NCBI GenBank assembly: GCA_947373075.1
Contig: CANBWF010000062.1
Coordinates: 1 to 7,824 of the forward strand
Source of the DNA: Actinomycetota bacterium
Lineage (GTDB): Bacteria > Actinomycetota > Actinomycetes > S36-B12 > UBA5976
Direction of reading: 5' to 3'
DNA: 7,824 bases
The notes below the pieces were generated by a model. The model saw only the letters and a program-made list of their open reading frames with translations, ran no database searches and was not told the DNA's origin. The first letter of the stretch is position 1; each line of letters opens with the position of its first letter. Shown here in pieces: positions 1 to 6,671 of the stretch. Position numbers and translations under genes: made by a program.

Positions 1-345
1 ATCTGAATTTACTTTTGGTGCACCGATTGCCAAATCCGGTTGGGTCTGCAAACTAGCAGTTCCGGCTTGCCCACTAAACGCCATTAGGTTGCGGGCATAC
101 AGTCGAAAGACGACACCGCACCAAGTATCAAAACTGGCTGCGGGATCAAAAGAGTCGCAAAGGCGAGATGAGCCCAAAACTAAGTTGCCGCCGTCTTGTT
201 CGACTTTGCCGACCGCGCGTTCTAACCCTGCATTTTCTTTAGGACCCACAGTGCTTGTTGGGATTGAACCAGCCAGTAGCGCAATGCCAATACCCACCAC
301 GGCCGCAACGCCGAGGCTACGAGGTGATGGGATTGTTAACTTCAC
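1..345 (-). CDS. ABC transporter family 5 solute-binding protein (N-terminal part, runs off left edge)
   Basis: The frame is open from a GTG at 345-343 to the window edge (115 codons) and is the N-terminus of a family 5 (peptide/oligopeptide type) solute-binding protein. A short basic start (K2, R9) is followed by a hydrophobic segment at about residues 11-28, a Sec-type signal or anchor. The mature part shows the family pattern: LCDSFDPA (62-69), FRLYARNLM (80-88) and PDLAIGAPKVNSD (103-115), like the usual 'DxxDPA...lytrtLv.y...PdLA' layout. Such proteins bind a ligand outside the membrane and deliver it to an ABC importer. In several actinobacteria typA is followed by such a gene (lpqW in mycobacteria), which supports the call. 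The GTG overlaps the typA stop as GTGA, so translation is probably coupled; no Shine-Dalgarno is visible. No cysteine occurs before residue 63, so the usual lipobox is absent. The ligand cannot be told, and the C-terminal majority is outside the window. Confidence 0.78.
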   Translation of the reverse strand, partial: MKLTIPSPRSLGVAAVVGIGIALLAGSIPTSTVGPKENAGLERAVGKVEQDGGNLVLGSSRLCDSFDPAASFDTWCGVVFRLYARNLMAFSGQAGTASLQTQPDLAIGAPKVNSD

Positions 346-2216
346 GAATTGTGTGTCTTTGCTTTCGCTCGAGCCCGATCACGGTCAGTCTTTGTCAAGA
401 GGACTTTACGGATGCGCACGAAACTAGGAGTTACTTCAACACATTCATCTTCACGACAGAATTCAAGTGCTTGTTCCAGGCTTAACTGCTTAGCTGGAAT
501 TAAACGCTCGAGTTCGTCACCAGTTGCCGAACGAACGTTCGTAAGTTTCTTTTCGCGGACAACATTGACGTCCATGTCTTCAGAGCGAGCATTCTCGCCA
601 ATAATCATGCCTTCATAAACTTCAGTGGTTGGCGTAACAAAAAGTGTTCCGCGTTCCTGAATACCAAAACACGCATAGGCAGTAACTGCGCCACGACGGT
701 CAGATACCAAAGAGCCGTTTGGCCGAGTGCGCAAGGCACCAAACCATGGCTCGTACTTTTCGAAAACATGGTGGAGTAATCCGGTGCCGCGAGTTTCTGT
801 CAAGAATTCGGTACGGAAACCAATGAGACCGCGAGCTGGGACGAGATATTCCATCCGAACCCATCCGGTGCCGTGGTTAACCATTTGCTCAAGACGGCCT
901 TTACGAAGACCAAGTAACTGCGTAACCACACCTACATAATCTTCAGGCACATCAATCGTCAGACGTTCCACTGGTTCGTGACGCTTGCCATCAATTTCAC
1001 GGGTAACAACCTGTGGCTTACCCACAGTGAGTTCGTACTTTTCGCGACGCATTAACTCAACAAGAACAGCAAGTTGCAATTCACCACGACCCTGAACTTC
1101 CCAGGTATCAGGTCGTTCAGTATCTAATACGCGCAAGGACACATTGCCAATAAGTTCAGCGTCTAGTCGGGTTTTCAGTAAACGGGCTGTCACTTTGCTA
1201 CCGGTTTCACCAGCAAGCGGCGAGGTATTGATACCGATAGTCATCGAGATTGACGGTTCGTCAACTGTAATGATTGGCAGTGCAATTGGGTTATCAGGAT
1301 CGGCCAAAGTTTCGCCAATCGTGATGTTCTCCATACCAGCAACCGCGATGATGTCACCAGGGCCAGCAGAATCAGCAGAAACACGAGTCAGCGCCTCAGT
1401 CATCAACAGCTCGACAACTTTTACGCGCTCAATAGAGCCATCAGATTTACACCAAGCAACTTGCTGACCTTTTTTGATTGTTCCGTTGCGCACGCGGCAA
1501 AGAGCCAAGCGACCAAGGTATGGAGATGAATCAAGGTTTGTTACATGCGCCTGCAGTGGAGCCTCTGGATCGTAAACCGGAGCTGGAACGGTTTCGATCA
1601 AGGTGCGAAACAGCGGTTCTAGATCTTCTTCATCTGGCATTCCACCATCAACTGGACGGGTTAAGGATGCACGACCCGCTTTTGCAGATGCATAAACAAT
1701 TGGAAAGTTAATCTGCTCTTCAGTTGCATCAAGGTCAAAAAACAATTCGTATGTCTCGTTGACAACTTCTTCAATACGCGCATCACTGCGGTCAACTTTA
1801 TTGATCACAAGTACTACTGGAAGTTTCTTTGCCAACGCTTTACGCAATACGAAACGGGTTTGCGGAAGCGGACCTTCGCTGGCATCAACTAAAAGCAGCA
1901 CGCCATCAACCATCTCTAAACCACGCTCAACTTCGCCACCGAAGTCAGCGTGTCCAGGGGTATCAATGATGTTCAAGGTTGCGCCATCAGGAGAAGCAGG
2001 GCCGATGTATCGCACAGCGGTATTTTTGGCCAAGATGGTGATGCCTTTTTCCCGCTCTAGATCCATGGAATCCATCACGCGATCATTAACATCCTGATGA
2101 GCGGAAAACGCGCCTGATTGCCAAAGCATGGCATCAACAAGAGTGGTTTTTCCGTGGTCAACGTGAGCGATGATGGCTACATTACGAAGGTCTGAGCGAG
2201 AAACTAATTGGGTCAC
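342..2216 (-). CDS. typA: Ribosome-associated GTPase TypA/BipA
   Basis: Translational GTPase of the EF-G/LepA superfamily that binds the 70S ribosome and acts in ribosome assembly and stress or cold adaptation. The 624-residue protein is full length for the family. GTPase motifs are all present: P-loop AHVDHGKTT (17-25), the switch I region with REKGIT (55-60), switch II DTPGH (85-89, with catalytic His89), NKVD (139-142) and SAKAG (177-181). The EF-Tu-like domain 2, the EF-G-type alpha/beta domains and the BipA-specific C-terminal domain follow; PARGLIGFRTEFLTETRGTG is a BipA hallmark. The start is GTG at 2216, giving MTQLVSRSDLRNVAIIAHVD; TAGACT lies 7 nt upstream, so the mRNA is probably leaderless. 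Its TGA stop overlaps the GTG of the downstream solute-binding protein. The gene lies 76 bp downstream of the GNAT gene on the same strand and appears to have its own promoter. Nothing is broken or missing. Confidence 0.97.
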   Translation of the reverse strand: MTQLVSRSDLRNVAIIAHVDHGKTTLVDAMLWQSGAFSAHQDVNDRVMDSMDLEREKGITILAKNTAVRYIGPASPDGATLNIIDTPGHADFGGEVERGLEMVDGVLLLVDASEGPLPQTRFVLRKALAKKLPVVLVINKVDRSDARIEEVVNETYELFFDLDATEEQINFPIVYASAKAGRASLTRPVDGGMPDEEDLEPLFRTLIETVPAPVYDPEAPLQAHVTNLDSSPYLGRLALCRVRNGTIKKGQQVAWCKSDGSIERVKVVELLMTEALTRVSADSAGPGDIIAVAGMENITIGETLADPDNPIALPIITVDEPSISMTIGINTSPLAGETGSKVTARLLKTRLDAELIGNVSLRVLDTERPDTWEVQGRGELQLAVLVELMRREKYELTVGKPQVVTREIDGKRHEPVERLTIDVPEDYVGVVTQLLGLRKGRLEQMVNHGTGWVRMEYLVPARGLIGFRTEFLTETRGTGLLHHVFEKYEPWFGALRTRPNGSLVSDRRGAVTAYACFGIQERGTLFVTPTTEVYEGMIIGENARSEDMDVNVVREKKLTNVRSATGDELERLIPAKQLSLEQALEFCREDECVEVTPSFVRIRKVLLTKTDRDRARAKAKTHNS

Positions 2217-2223
2217 CGTCCAA

Positions 2224-2229
2224 AGTCTA
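2224..2229 (-). promoter_or_regulatory. Putative -10 box of typA (leaderless)
   Basis: TAGACT on the minus strand fits the actinobacterial -10 pattern TANNNT. Seven bases separate it from the typA GTG, so transcription should begin at or next to the start codon. No good -35 hexamer and no convincing Shine-Dalgarno is seen. This start is the longest available one and was not adjusted to fit the motif. Confidence 0.55.
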
Positions 2230-2292
2230 ATTCATTTATGCCAATCCAATAACCACAGGGAATTTGGCCAGTAAACACTAATTAGCGTGCCA

Positions 2293-2838
2293 TTATGCGC
2301 CAGCAGTGAAGAATCGTTCCCGAATGAAATCTTTTTGGACGCTCGTGCCCAAAATGAAATCGCACTCGCCAATGATGGTAAATCCCCATTTTTCATAAAA
2401 TCGGTTTGCTCGTTTGTTTTGTTGATTCACATTTAGCCAAAGCCCGGACCAGCCGAGTTCATGTACCAGTTCAAAACAGCGCTGCATCAATTTTTGGGCT
2501 ATGCCCTGTCCGTGCTGAGTTGGACTTACATAGAACTTGCTTAATTCAACGGTGTCAGTAACAGAGGTCAGCACTTCAGTCACGCTCTCAATACTGGTTT
2601 CCGCAAAAATCAAAATTGCGAAACCCAACAAATTTGATCCGTCGCAAGCGACTATGACTGTGGTTTTGTCGTTAGCAATGTAGCTTTTGAAATTTTCCGA
2701 TGAACACTTGTTAGCTAAGTGAACATCGATGTCATCTTTTGCGGTTTCTGGCGGGCAAGCAAGCGGAAATGCTTGCGCAATAAGTTGCTGCATAGCGATG
2801 GCGTCACTCATGGCAGCATGCCGAATCATGGTATTCAC
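2293..2838 (-). CDS. GNAT family N-acetyltransferase
   Basis: A 181-residue protein of the Gcn5-related N-acetyltransferase fold, which moves an acetyl group from acetyl-CoA to an amine. The N-terminal strand (IRHAAMSDAIAM, 5-16) matches the usual 'IR.A...D' opening. Motif A is at 98-120: strand VELSKFYVSP, then the pyrophosphate-binding loop QHGQGIA (108-114, the Q/RxxGxG/A signature). Motif B follows at 133-153, LWLNVNQQNKRANRFYEKWG, with the conserved Asn and the Tyr148 that usually acts as general acid. The substrate cannot be read from the sequence; small-molecule amines, antibiotics or protein N-termini are all possible. It starts 23 bp after ychF on the same strand and could be read with it. 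The GTG at 2838 is given as start; ATG at 2829 (residue 4) is equally good by homology. Neither has a Shine-Dalgarno, and a weak TATACC lies 7 nt before the GTG. It looks like an accessory gene between two conserved GTPases. Confidence 0.9.
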   Translation of the reverse strand: MNTMIRHAAMSDAIAMQQLIAQAFPLACPPETAKDDIDVHLANKCSSENFKSYIANDKTTVIVACDGSNLLGFAILIFAETSIESVTEVLTSVTDTVELSKFYVSPTQHGQGIAQKLMQRCFELVHELGWSGLWLNVNQQNKRANRFYEKWGFTIIGECDFILGTSVQKDFIRERFFTAGA

Positions 2839-2845
2839 AGCATCA

Positions 2846-2851
2846 GGTATA
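2846..2851 (-). promoter_or_regulatory. Weak candidate -10 box of the GNAT gene
   Basis: TATACC on the minus strand ends 7 nt before the GTG at 2838. It has the TA of the -10 pattern but lacks the final T, so it is the poorest of the start-proximal hexamers here. It lies in the 23-bp gap after the ychF stop. Cotranscription from ychF is the alternative. Confidence 0.22.
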
Positions 2852-2861
2852 CCAAGAAATC

Positions 2862-3935
2862 TCAGACATTAAATCGAAATTCGACAACATCTCCGTCCGC
2901 CATGACATATTCTTTGCCTTCCATACGAACTTTGCCCTTAGATTTGGCCTCTGCAACGGATCCGGCCTCAACTAAATCGGCGAATCCAACGATTTCTGCC
3001 TTAATGAATCCCTTTTGGAAATCGGTATGAATTACGCCCGCGGCTTCTGGCGCAGTTGCTCCACGCCGAATTGTCCAAGCACGTGCTTCCTTAGGACCAG
3101 CCGTTAAATAAGTTTGCAGACCCAGAGTGTCGAAGCCCACCCGTGAAAGCACCGAGATACCACTTTCGTTTTGACCAACCGTTTGCAGCAACTCGAGTGC
3201 CTCAACTTCATCAAGTTCAGTTAAGTCGGCTTCAAGTTTTGCATTCAAGAAAACTGCTTCAGCCGGAGCAATCAATGCAGAAAGCGATGTCTTCAATGCA
3301 TCATCTAGCATCTCTTCATCATCCAAGTTGAAGACATACAAGAATGGTTTTGCTGTTAACAAGAAAAGTTCGCGAATAGGCGCAGCATCCATACCAGAAG
3401 CAAATACAGTCTGACCAGAATTCAATATCTCACTTGCTTGCTCTGCTGCTTCAAGAACTGCAGCCCGACTCTTATCTTGCTTTGCTTCTTTAGTCAGACG
3501 AGGAATGGCCTTTTCCAAAGTTTGCATGTCAGCGAGAATTAGCTCCGTATTAATAGTCTCGATGTCATCGACCGGCGAAACTTTGCCATCAACATGTACA
3601 ACATCTGGATCAGAGAACGCGCGAATAACCTGACAAATTGCATCTGACTCACGGATATTCGCTAGGAACTTATTTCCTAAGCCTTCACCTTCGCTGGCTC
3701 CGCGCACGATGCCGGCGATATCAACGAAAGTCACGGTGGCTGGCAAGATTTCTTGCGAACTGAAAATTTCAGCCAAAACTTTCAATCGACCATCAGGAAC
3801 GGCCACTACCCCAGTGTTGGGTTCAATTGTCGCAAACGGGTAGTTGGCAGCCAACACATTATTGCGCGTAAGAGCGTTAAATAATGTTGATTTTCCAACG
3901 TTTGGTAAGCCGACGATGCCAATTGTTAATGCCAT
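2862..3935 (-). CDS. ychF: Redox-regulated ATPase YchF (Obg/OLA1 family)
   Basis: TRAFAC-class P-loop NTPase that hydrolyses ATP in preference to GTP, associates with ribosomes and is linked to translation and oxidative stress control. From the ATG at 3935 the protein has 357 residues, close to the usual ~360. The P-loop GLPNVGKST is at 9-17, Walker B/G3 DIAGIVRGASEGEGLGNKFL at 72-91, a helical coiled-coil region at about 125-175, and the C-terminal TGS domain ends in the typical MADGDVVEFRFNV. The base-recognition motif reads NLDD (203-206), where the family normally has NxxE; the change is conservative. An upstream GTG at 3941 would add two residues, but TACGCT ends 7 nt before the ATG, which favours the ATG and a leaderless mRNA. 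It is divergent from the DUF6542-type gene and lies upstream of the GNAT gene. Confidence 0.97.
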   Translation of the reverse strand: MALTIGIVGLPNVGKSTLFNALTRNNVLAANYPFATIEPNTGVVAVPDGRLKVLAEIFSSQEILPATVTFVDIAGIVRGASEGEGLGNKFLANIRESDAICQVIRAFSDPDVVHVDGKVSPVDDIETINTELILADMQTLEKAIPRLTKEAKQDKSRAAVLEAAEQASEILNSGQTVFASGMDAAPIRELFLLTAKPFLYVFNLDDEEMLDDALKTSLSALIAPAEAVFLNAKLEADLTELDEVEALELLQTVGQNESGISVLSRVGFDTLGLQTYLTAGPKEARAWTIRRGATAPEAAGVIHTDFQKGFIKAEIVGFADLVEAGSVAEAKSKGKVRMEGKEYVMADGDVVEFRFNV

Positions 3936-3942
3936 AGCCACA

Positions 3943-3948
3943 AGCGTA
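3943..3948 (-). promoter_or_regulatory. Putative -10 box of ychF (leaderless)
   Basis: TACGCT (TANNNT) on the minus strand is followed by 7 bases and then the ATG at 3935. Transcription would start at or beside the ATG, which would leave the GTG at 3941 upstream of the transcript. No clear -35 is seen. Confidence 0.5.
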
Positions 3949-3998
3949 CCTGTGCGCTGGCTTATGTTGGCCTTGCACTATCTATCTCGGCTAGGCAC

Positions 3999-4004
3999 TA
4001 GCGT
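3999..4004 (+). promoter_or_regulatory. Putative -10 box of the DUF6542-type gene (leaderless)
   Basis: TAGCGT (TANNNT) lies 6 nt before the ATG at 4011. The first possible ATG, at 4005, directly abuts the hexamer and would fall upstream of the predicted transcript start. TTGCAC at 3973-3978 resembles half a -35 box, but its 20-nt spacing is too long to trust. Confidence 0.42.
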
Positions 4005-4010
4005 ATGAGT

Positions 4011-4418
4011 ATGGCAAGCGAACAAGTAACTGCAACAGATCGTCCGACTTCAGGCGATGGTCTTAAATACATCCAGGTAATTGGCCTTTGCGTAATCATT
4101 GTTGCCGTTGCAATGTCTTGCAACATCGCCTTTAATCACAGAATCGGAATTGTTGCTGACTTGGGTCTGGTAATTGCGACAGTTGTGGTCTCGTTTAGAG
4201 TTCGTTCCGCCGATTTTGTTGCAACATTTTGGGCTCCCGCAATTTCCTGGTTTATCGCAGTAATAACCGTTGGGCAGTTCGCTACAAATAATGGCGGCTC
4301 ATGGAAAGTGCAGCAAGTATTTCTGCTGGTTTACGGATTAGGTTCGCATTTTTTGTGGATACTAGGCACGACAGTGTTAGCTGTAGTTATCCACTATTTC
4401 CGCGGTCGTACTGCTTAG
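4011..4418 (+). CDS. DUF6542-type integral membrane protein
   Basis: A 135-residue membrane protein of unknown function. A polar N-terminal tail of about 18 residues precedes four predicted transmembrane helices, roughly residues 20-40 (IQVIGLCVIIVAVAMS), 45-62, 69-90 and 103-130. The loop between helices 2 and 3 carries RVRSAD, and helix 3 has a central Pro in FWAPAISWFIAV. The pattern 'D-L-G-...-R-x-x-D-...-APP/A' in the second and third helices resembles the DUF6542 family. Members occur in actinobacteria between ychF and ispH (the place of Rv1111c in Mycobacterium tuberculosis, from memory), so position supports the family call. The start at 4011 follows the -10 spacing; ATG at 4005 would add two residues. 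The gene is divergent from ychF and tail to tail with ispH, with stops overlapping by 4 bp. No catalytic residues are apparent. Confidence 0.72.
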   Translation: MASEQVTATDRPTSGDGLKYIQVIGLCVIIVAVAMSCNIAFNHRIGIVADLGLVIATVVVSFRVRSADFVATFWAPAISWFIAVITVGQFATNNGGSWKVQQVFLLVYGLGSHFLWILGTTVLAVVIHYFRGRTA

Positions 4419-5368
4419 TTTTTTGCAGCTTTCATATCGCGACGAAGTTCAGGTGGCAAGGCAAACAATAAATGTTCGTCTGCTGTTGTCACTTCTTCAA
4501 TTTCTCCGAAGCCACGCTGTGCTAACCAAGCAAGAACATCGTCCACAAGTAGTTCGGGAACTGATGCCCCGCTAGTTAACCCAACCGTACCGATTCCTTC
4601 AAGCCACTGCTCATCAATTTCGCTAGCGAAGTCAATGCGATAAGCAAACTTACTTCCGCTTTCTAACGCAACGTCAACTAGTCGCACAGTGTTTGATGAA
4701 TTTGCTGAACCAACAACAAGCATCAACTCACAGCGTGAGGCGATTTCTTTAACTGCCCACTGACGGTTTTGTGTCGCATAACAAATATCGTCACTTGGTG
4801 GATCTATTAATTGTGGAAAACGCTCACGCAATTTAGCGACAGCAGTCAAAGTTTCATCTACTGAAAGTGTGGTTTGCGAAAGCCAAGCTACTGGTCGGTC
4901 TGGGTCTACTTGAACTGATTCAACTTGTTCCAACCCATCAACCAACGTGATGTTGCCGAGTGCTTCCCCCATTGTGCCTTCAACTTCTTCGTGACCTTCA
5001 TGGCCAATCAAAAGAATCTGATAATCGTCACTCGCAAAGCGTCGGGCTTCAGCATGCACTTTAGTAACAAGCGGACAAGTAGCATCAATAGTTTTTAGAT
5101 TTCGACTCTGCGCCTCATCATGGACACTCGGGGCAACTCCGTGTGCACTGAAGACAACTGTGGCGCCTTCAGGAATTTCATCAGTTTCATCGACAAAAAT
5201 TGCGCCACGTTCTTCAAGTGCTTTTACAACATGCTTGTTGTGCACAATCTGTTTACGCACATAAATCGGCGCTCCATACAGTTCTAGGGCATGTTTCACT
5301 GTCTCGACTGCTCGGTCAACACCAGCACAGTATCCACGAGGTTTTGCTAATAAAACTTTTCCACTCAC
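4415..5368 (-). CDS. ispH: 4-hydroxy-3-methylbut-2-enyl diphosphate reductase
   Basis: Last enzyme of the MEP (non-mevalonate) isoprenoid pathway. It reductively dehydroxylates HMBPP to IPP and DMAPP using an iron-sulfur cluster. In the 317-residue form, the three cluster cysteines are Cys14 (PRGYCAGVDRA), Cys98 (IDATCPLVTKVH) and Cys196 (DDICYATQNRQ). Substrate-binding elements are the conserved histidines in IVHNKHVV and FSAHGV, GHEGHEEVEGTMG (122-134, with the catalytic Glu) and SANSSNTVRL. The frame opens further upstream at GTG 5386, but homologues begin a few residues before the VLLAxPRGYCAG strand. TACGAT lies 6 nt before the GTG at 5368, so 5368 is chosen; the six extra codons would overlap the promoter. 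The gene is divergent from xseA, as in other actinobacteria, and its stop overlaps that of the convergent membrane-protein gene. Confidence 0.97.
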   Translation of the reverse strand: MSGKVLLAKPRGYCAGVDRAVETVKHALELYGAPIYVRKQIVHNKHVVKALEERGAIFVDETDEIPEGATVVFSAHGVAPSVHDEAQSRNLKTIDATCPLVTKVHAEARRFASDDYQILLIGHEGHEEVEGTMGEALGNITLVDGLEQVESVQVDPDRPVAWLSQTTLSVDETLTAVAKLRERFPQLIDPPSDDICYATQNRQWAVKEIASRCELMLVVGSANSSNTVRLVDVALESGSKFAYRIDFASEIDEQWLEGIGTVGLTSGASVPELLVDDVLAWLAQRGFGEIEEVTTADEHLLFALPPELRRDMKAAKN

Positions 5369-5374
5369 TCCTCT

Positions 5375-5380
5375 ATCGTA
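5375..5380 (-). promoter_or_regulatory. Putative -10 box of ispH (leaderless)
   Basis: TACGAT (TANNNT) on the minus strand is followed by AGAGGA and then GTG at 5368. The AGAGGA resembles a Shine-Dalgarno but abuts the start codon, too close for ribosome binding. The same TACGAT plus 6-nt arrangement occurs at xseB. Confidence 0.55.
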
Positions 5381-5409
5381 AGCCACGCCCTAATGTCGCG
5401 CTCGCACGG

Positions 5410-5415
5410 CAGAAT
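5410..5415 (+). promoter_or_regulatory. Candidate -10 box of xseA
   Basis: CAGAAT keeps the A at position 2 and T at position 6 of the -10 pattern, with C in place of the first T. It is followed by 7 bases and then GTG at 5423. It lies inside the longer possible reading frame from ATG 5393, which has no comparable element upstream. Confidence 0.35.
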
Positions 5416-5422
5416 AGAACCT

Positions 5423-6649
5423 GTGAGTGTTGTAGATCCTGTTCTGCCTGGCAAGGGCCCCGATACCCCAGTTCCGGTGTCTGGACTTAGTCAGATGATG
5501 GGCGACTACATTGCACGACTGGGCTCAGTCTGGGTTGAAGGCCAAGTCGCTGAAATCAACATGCGTGGCGGGCTTTCCTTCGTGGGATTACGCGACATTG
5601 ACAGCGATTCAACGATCAAACTTTTTACTTGGGAACGTTCTACCCTTCAAGTGACTCCGGCAATTGAACAAGGTTCACGGGTGATTGCTCAAGTAAGAGC
5701 TGAATGGTGGCGCAATAAGGGCACCTTGCAATTTAAAGTCCTGCAAATTCGTGTGGTCGGCTTGGGTGAACTTATGGCTCGACTCGAAGCGCTGCGCGAT
5801 ACTTTGGCAGCCGAAGGTCTGTTCGCCCCGGAACGCAAGAAACCGATTCCATTTTTACCACGTCGTATTGGTTTGGTTTGCGGAAAGAATAGCGATGCCA
5901 AACATGATGTTATTGAAAATGCTCGGCGTCGCTGGCCTGATGCCGAGTTTGAAGTTCGTGAAGTCAAAGTGCAAGGTGCTACGGCTGTTCGCGAAGTCAG
6001 TGACGCGGTAAATGAACTTGATGCAATCGATGATATCGATGTGATTGTGGTTGCTCGTGGTGGCGGAAGTTTTGAAGACTTGCTGCCGTTTAGTGATGAA
6101 TCCTTGATTCGGACAATCTCAAATGCACAAACACCAATCGTGGTTGCAATCGGACATGAGGAAGATCGACCACTAGTGGATTATGTCGCCGACTATCGCG
6201 CCTCTACTCCGACTGATGCGGCAAACAAGATTGTTCCAGATGTCCTTGAAGAACTCACCTACATCAATGCATTGCGCAGTCAGTCCTATGCTCTGGTAAC
6301 GACAACGATTGCCCGGCATGGGCAGGAATTAGCGACCTTGCGGGCAAAACCAGCACTGGCTAATCCGAGTGCGCTCATCGATCAGCGACTTAGTGCCAAC
6401 TCATCGCTTCGTGAGCAATTGCATTCCAAGGTCACAACTCGCATCCAACTTGGCGGTGCGGAAATTCGTGGGATTCAAGCGACCCTTCGAGCACTATCCC
6501 CGCAAGGAACGCTAGAGCGTGGTTACGCGATTGTGCGGGATTTAAATCAAAATGTCATTAAGTCCGTTGGCCAAGTTAAGCCCAACGAAGTAATGAAAAT
6601 CCGGCTTTCAGATGGCGAAATTACCGTAACCATTAACGACTCGAAATAG
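5423..6649 (+). CDS. xseA: Exodeoxyribonuclease VII large subunit
   Basis: Catalytic subunit of exonuclease VII, which degrades single-stranded DNA in both directions to oligonucleotides and acts with several XseB subunits. From GTG 5423 it has 408 residues, normal for the family. An N-terminal OB-fold DNA-binding domain (about 12-110, including VWVEGQVAEI) is followed by the catalytic domain: GLVCGKNSDAKHDVIENA (150-167), ARGGGSFEDLLPFSDE (211-226) and IGHEEDRPLVDYVADYRA (243-260), then STPTDAA. His245 and Asp248 of IGHEED correspond to conserved catalytic-domain residues. A helical, coiled-coil-prone stretch (about 275-365) should recruit XseB. The final segment holds LERGYAIVRD, a family signature. 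ATG 5393 would add ten residues (SRSHGRIEP region) not expected from homologues, and has no promoter-like element; it remains possible. The stop lies in the loop of a hairpin, and xseB follows on the opposite strand. Confidence 0.96.
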   Translation: MSVVDPVLPGKGPDTPVPVSGLSQMMGDYIARLGSVWVEGQVAEINMRGGLSFVGLRDIDSDSTIKLFTWERSTLQVTPAIEQGSRVIAQVRAEWWRNKGTLQFKVLQIRVVGLGELMARLEALRDTLAAEGLFAPERKKPIPFLPRRIGLVCGKNSDAKHDVIENARRRWPDAEFEVREVKVQGATAVREVSDAVNELDAIDDIDVIVVARGGGSFEDLLPFSDESLIRTISNAQTPIVVAIGHEEDRPLVDYVADYRASTPTDAANKIVPDVLEELTYINALRSQSYALVTTTIARHGQELATLRAKPALANPSALIDQRLSANSSLREQLHSKVTTRIQLGGAEIRGIQATLRALSPQGTLERGYAIVRDLNQNVIKSVGQVKPNEVMKIRLSDGEITVTINDSK

Positions 6650-6657
6650 TCGTTAAT
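6632..6657. terminator. Perfect 10-bp hairpin at the xseA/xseB convergent junction, candidate bidirectional terminator
   Basis: ATTAACGACT (6632-6641) and AGTCGTTAAT (6648-6657) are exact reverse complements around a 6-base loop, CGAAAT. The left arm is the last coding part of xseA, and its TAG stop begins at the last loop base. On the plus strand a moderately T-rich tail follows (TGATTTAAGATTTGTT). On the minus strand the hairpin begins 14 bases beyond the xseB stop but lacks a T-run. Termination of xseA is therefore more likely than of xseB. The stem is AT-rich and would be only moderately stable. Confidence 0.55.
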
Positions 6658-6671
6658 TGATTTAAGATTTG

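Noticed and set aside
89..618. Plus-strand open frames at 89-427, 255-485 and 349-618
   Set aside because: They lie antisense to typA and the solute-binding protein, both of which have clear family motifs. Their translations are Ser/Thr/Arg-rich shadows without motifs.
727..2097. Plus-strand open frames opposite typA (727-939, 1144-1467, 1478-1711, 1759-2097)
   Set aside because: Typical antisense shadows of a conserved GTPase gene; no domain, start signal or composition supports them.
2275..2288. Imperfect 14-bp palindrome ACACTAATTAGCGT upstream of typA
   Set aside because: One mismatched pair, AT-rich centre, no spacer for a hairpin loop and no second copy found. It could be an operator or chance; not enough to list as a site.
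2719..3331. Plus-strand frames at 2719-3030 and 3143-3331
   Set aside because: Antisense to the GNAT gene and ychF, low-complexity translations, no family resemblance.
4411..4428. CTGC...GCAG inverted repeat around a T-run at the convergent stops
   Set aside because: The stem has only 4 bp and the T-run is in the loop rather than after the stem, so it is not a convincing terminator.
5200..6011. Frames 5200-5490 (+), 5689-5967 (-) and 5751-6011 (+)
   Set aside because: They overlap ispH and xseA in other frames; the real genes have complete catalytic motifs.
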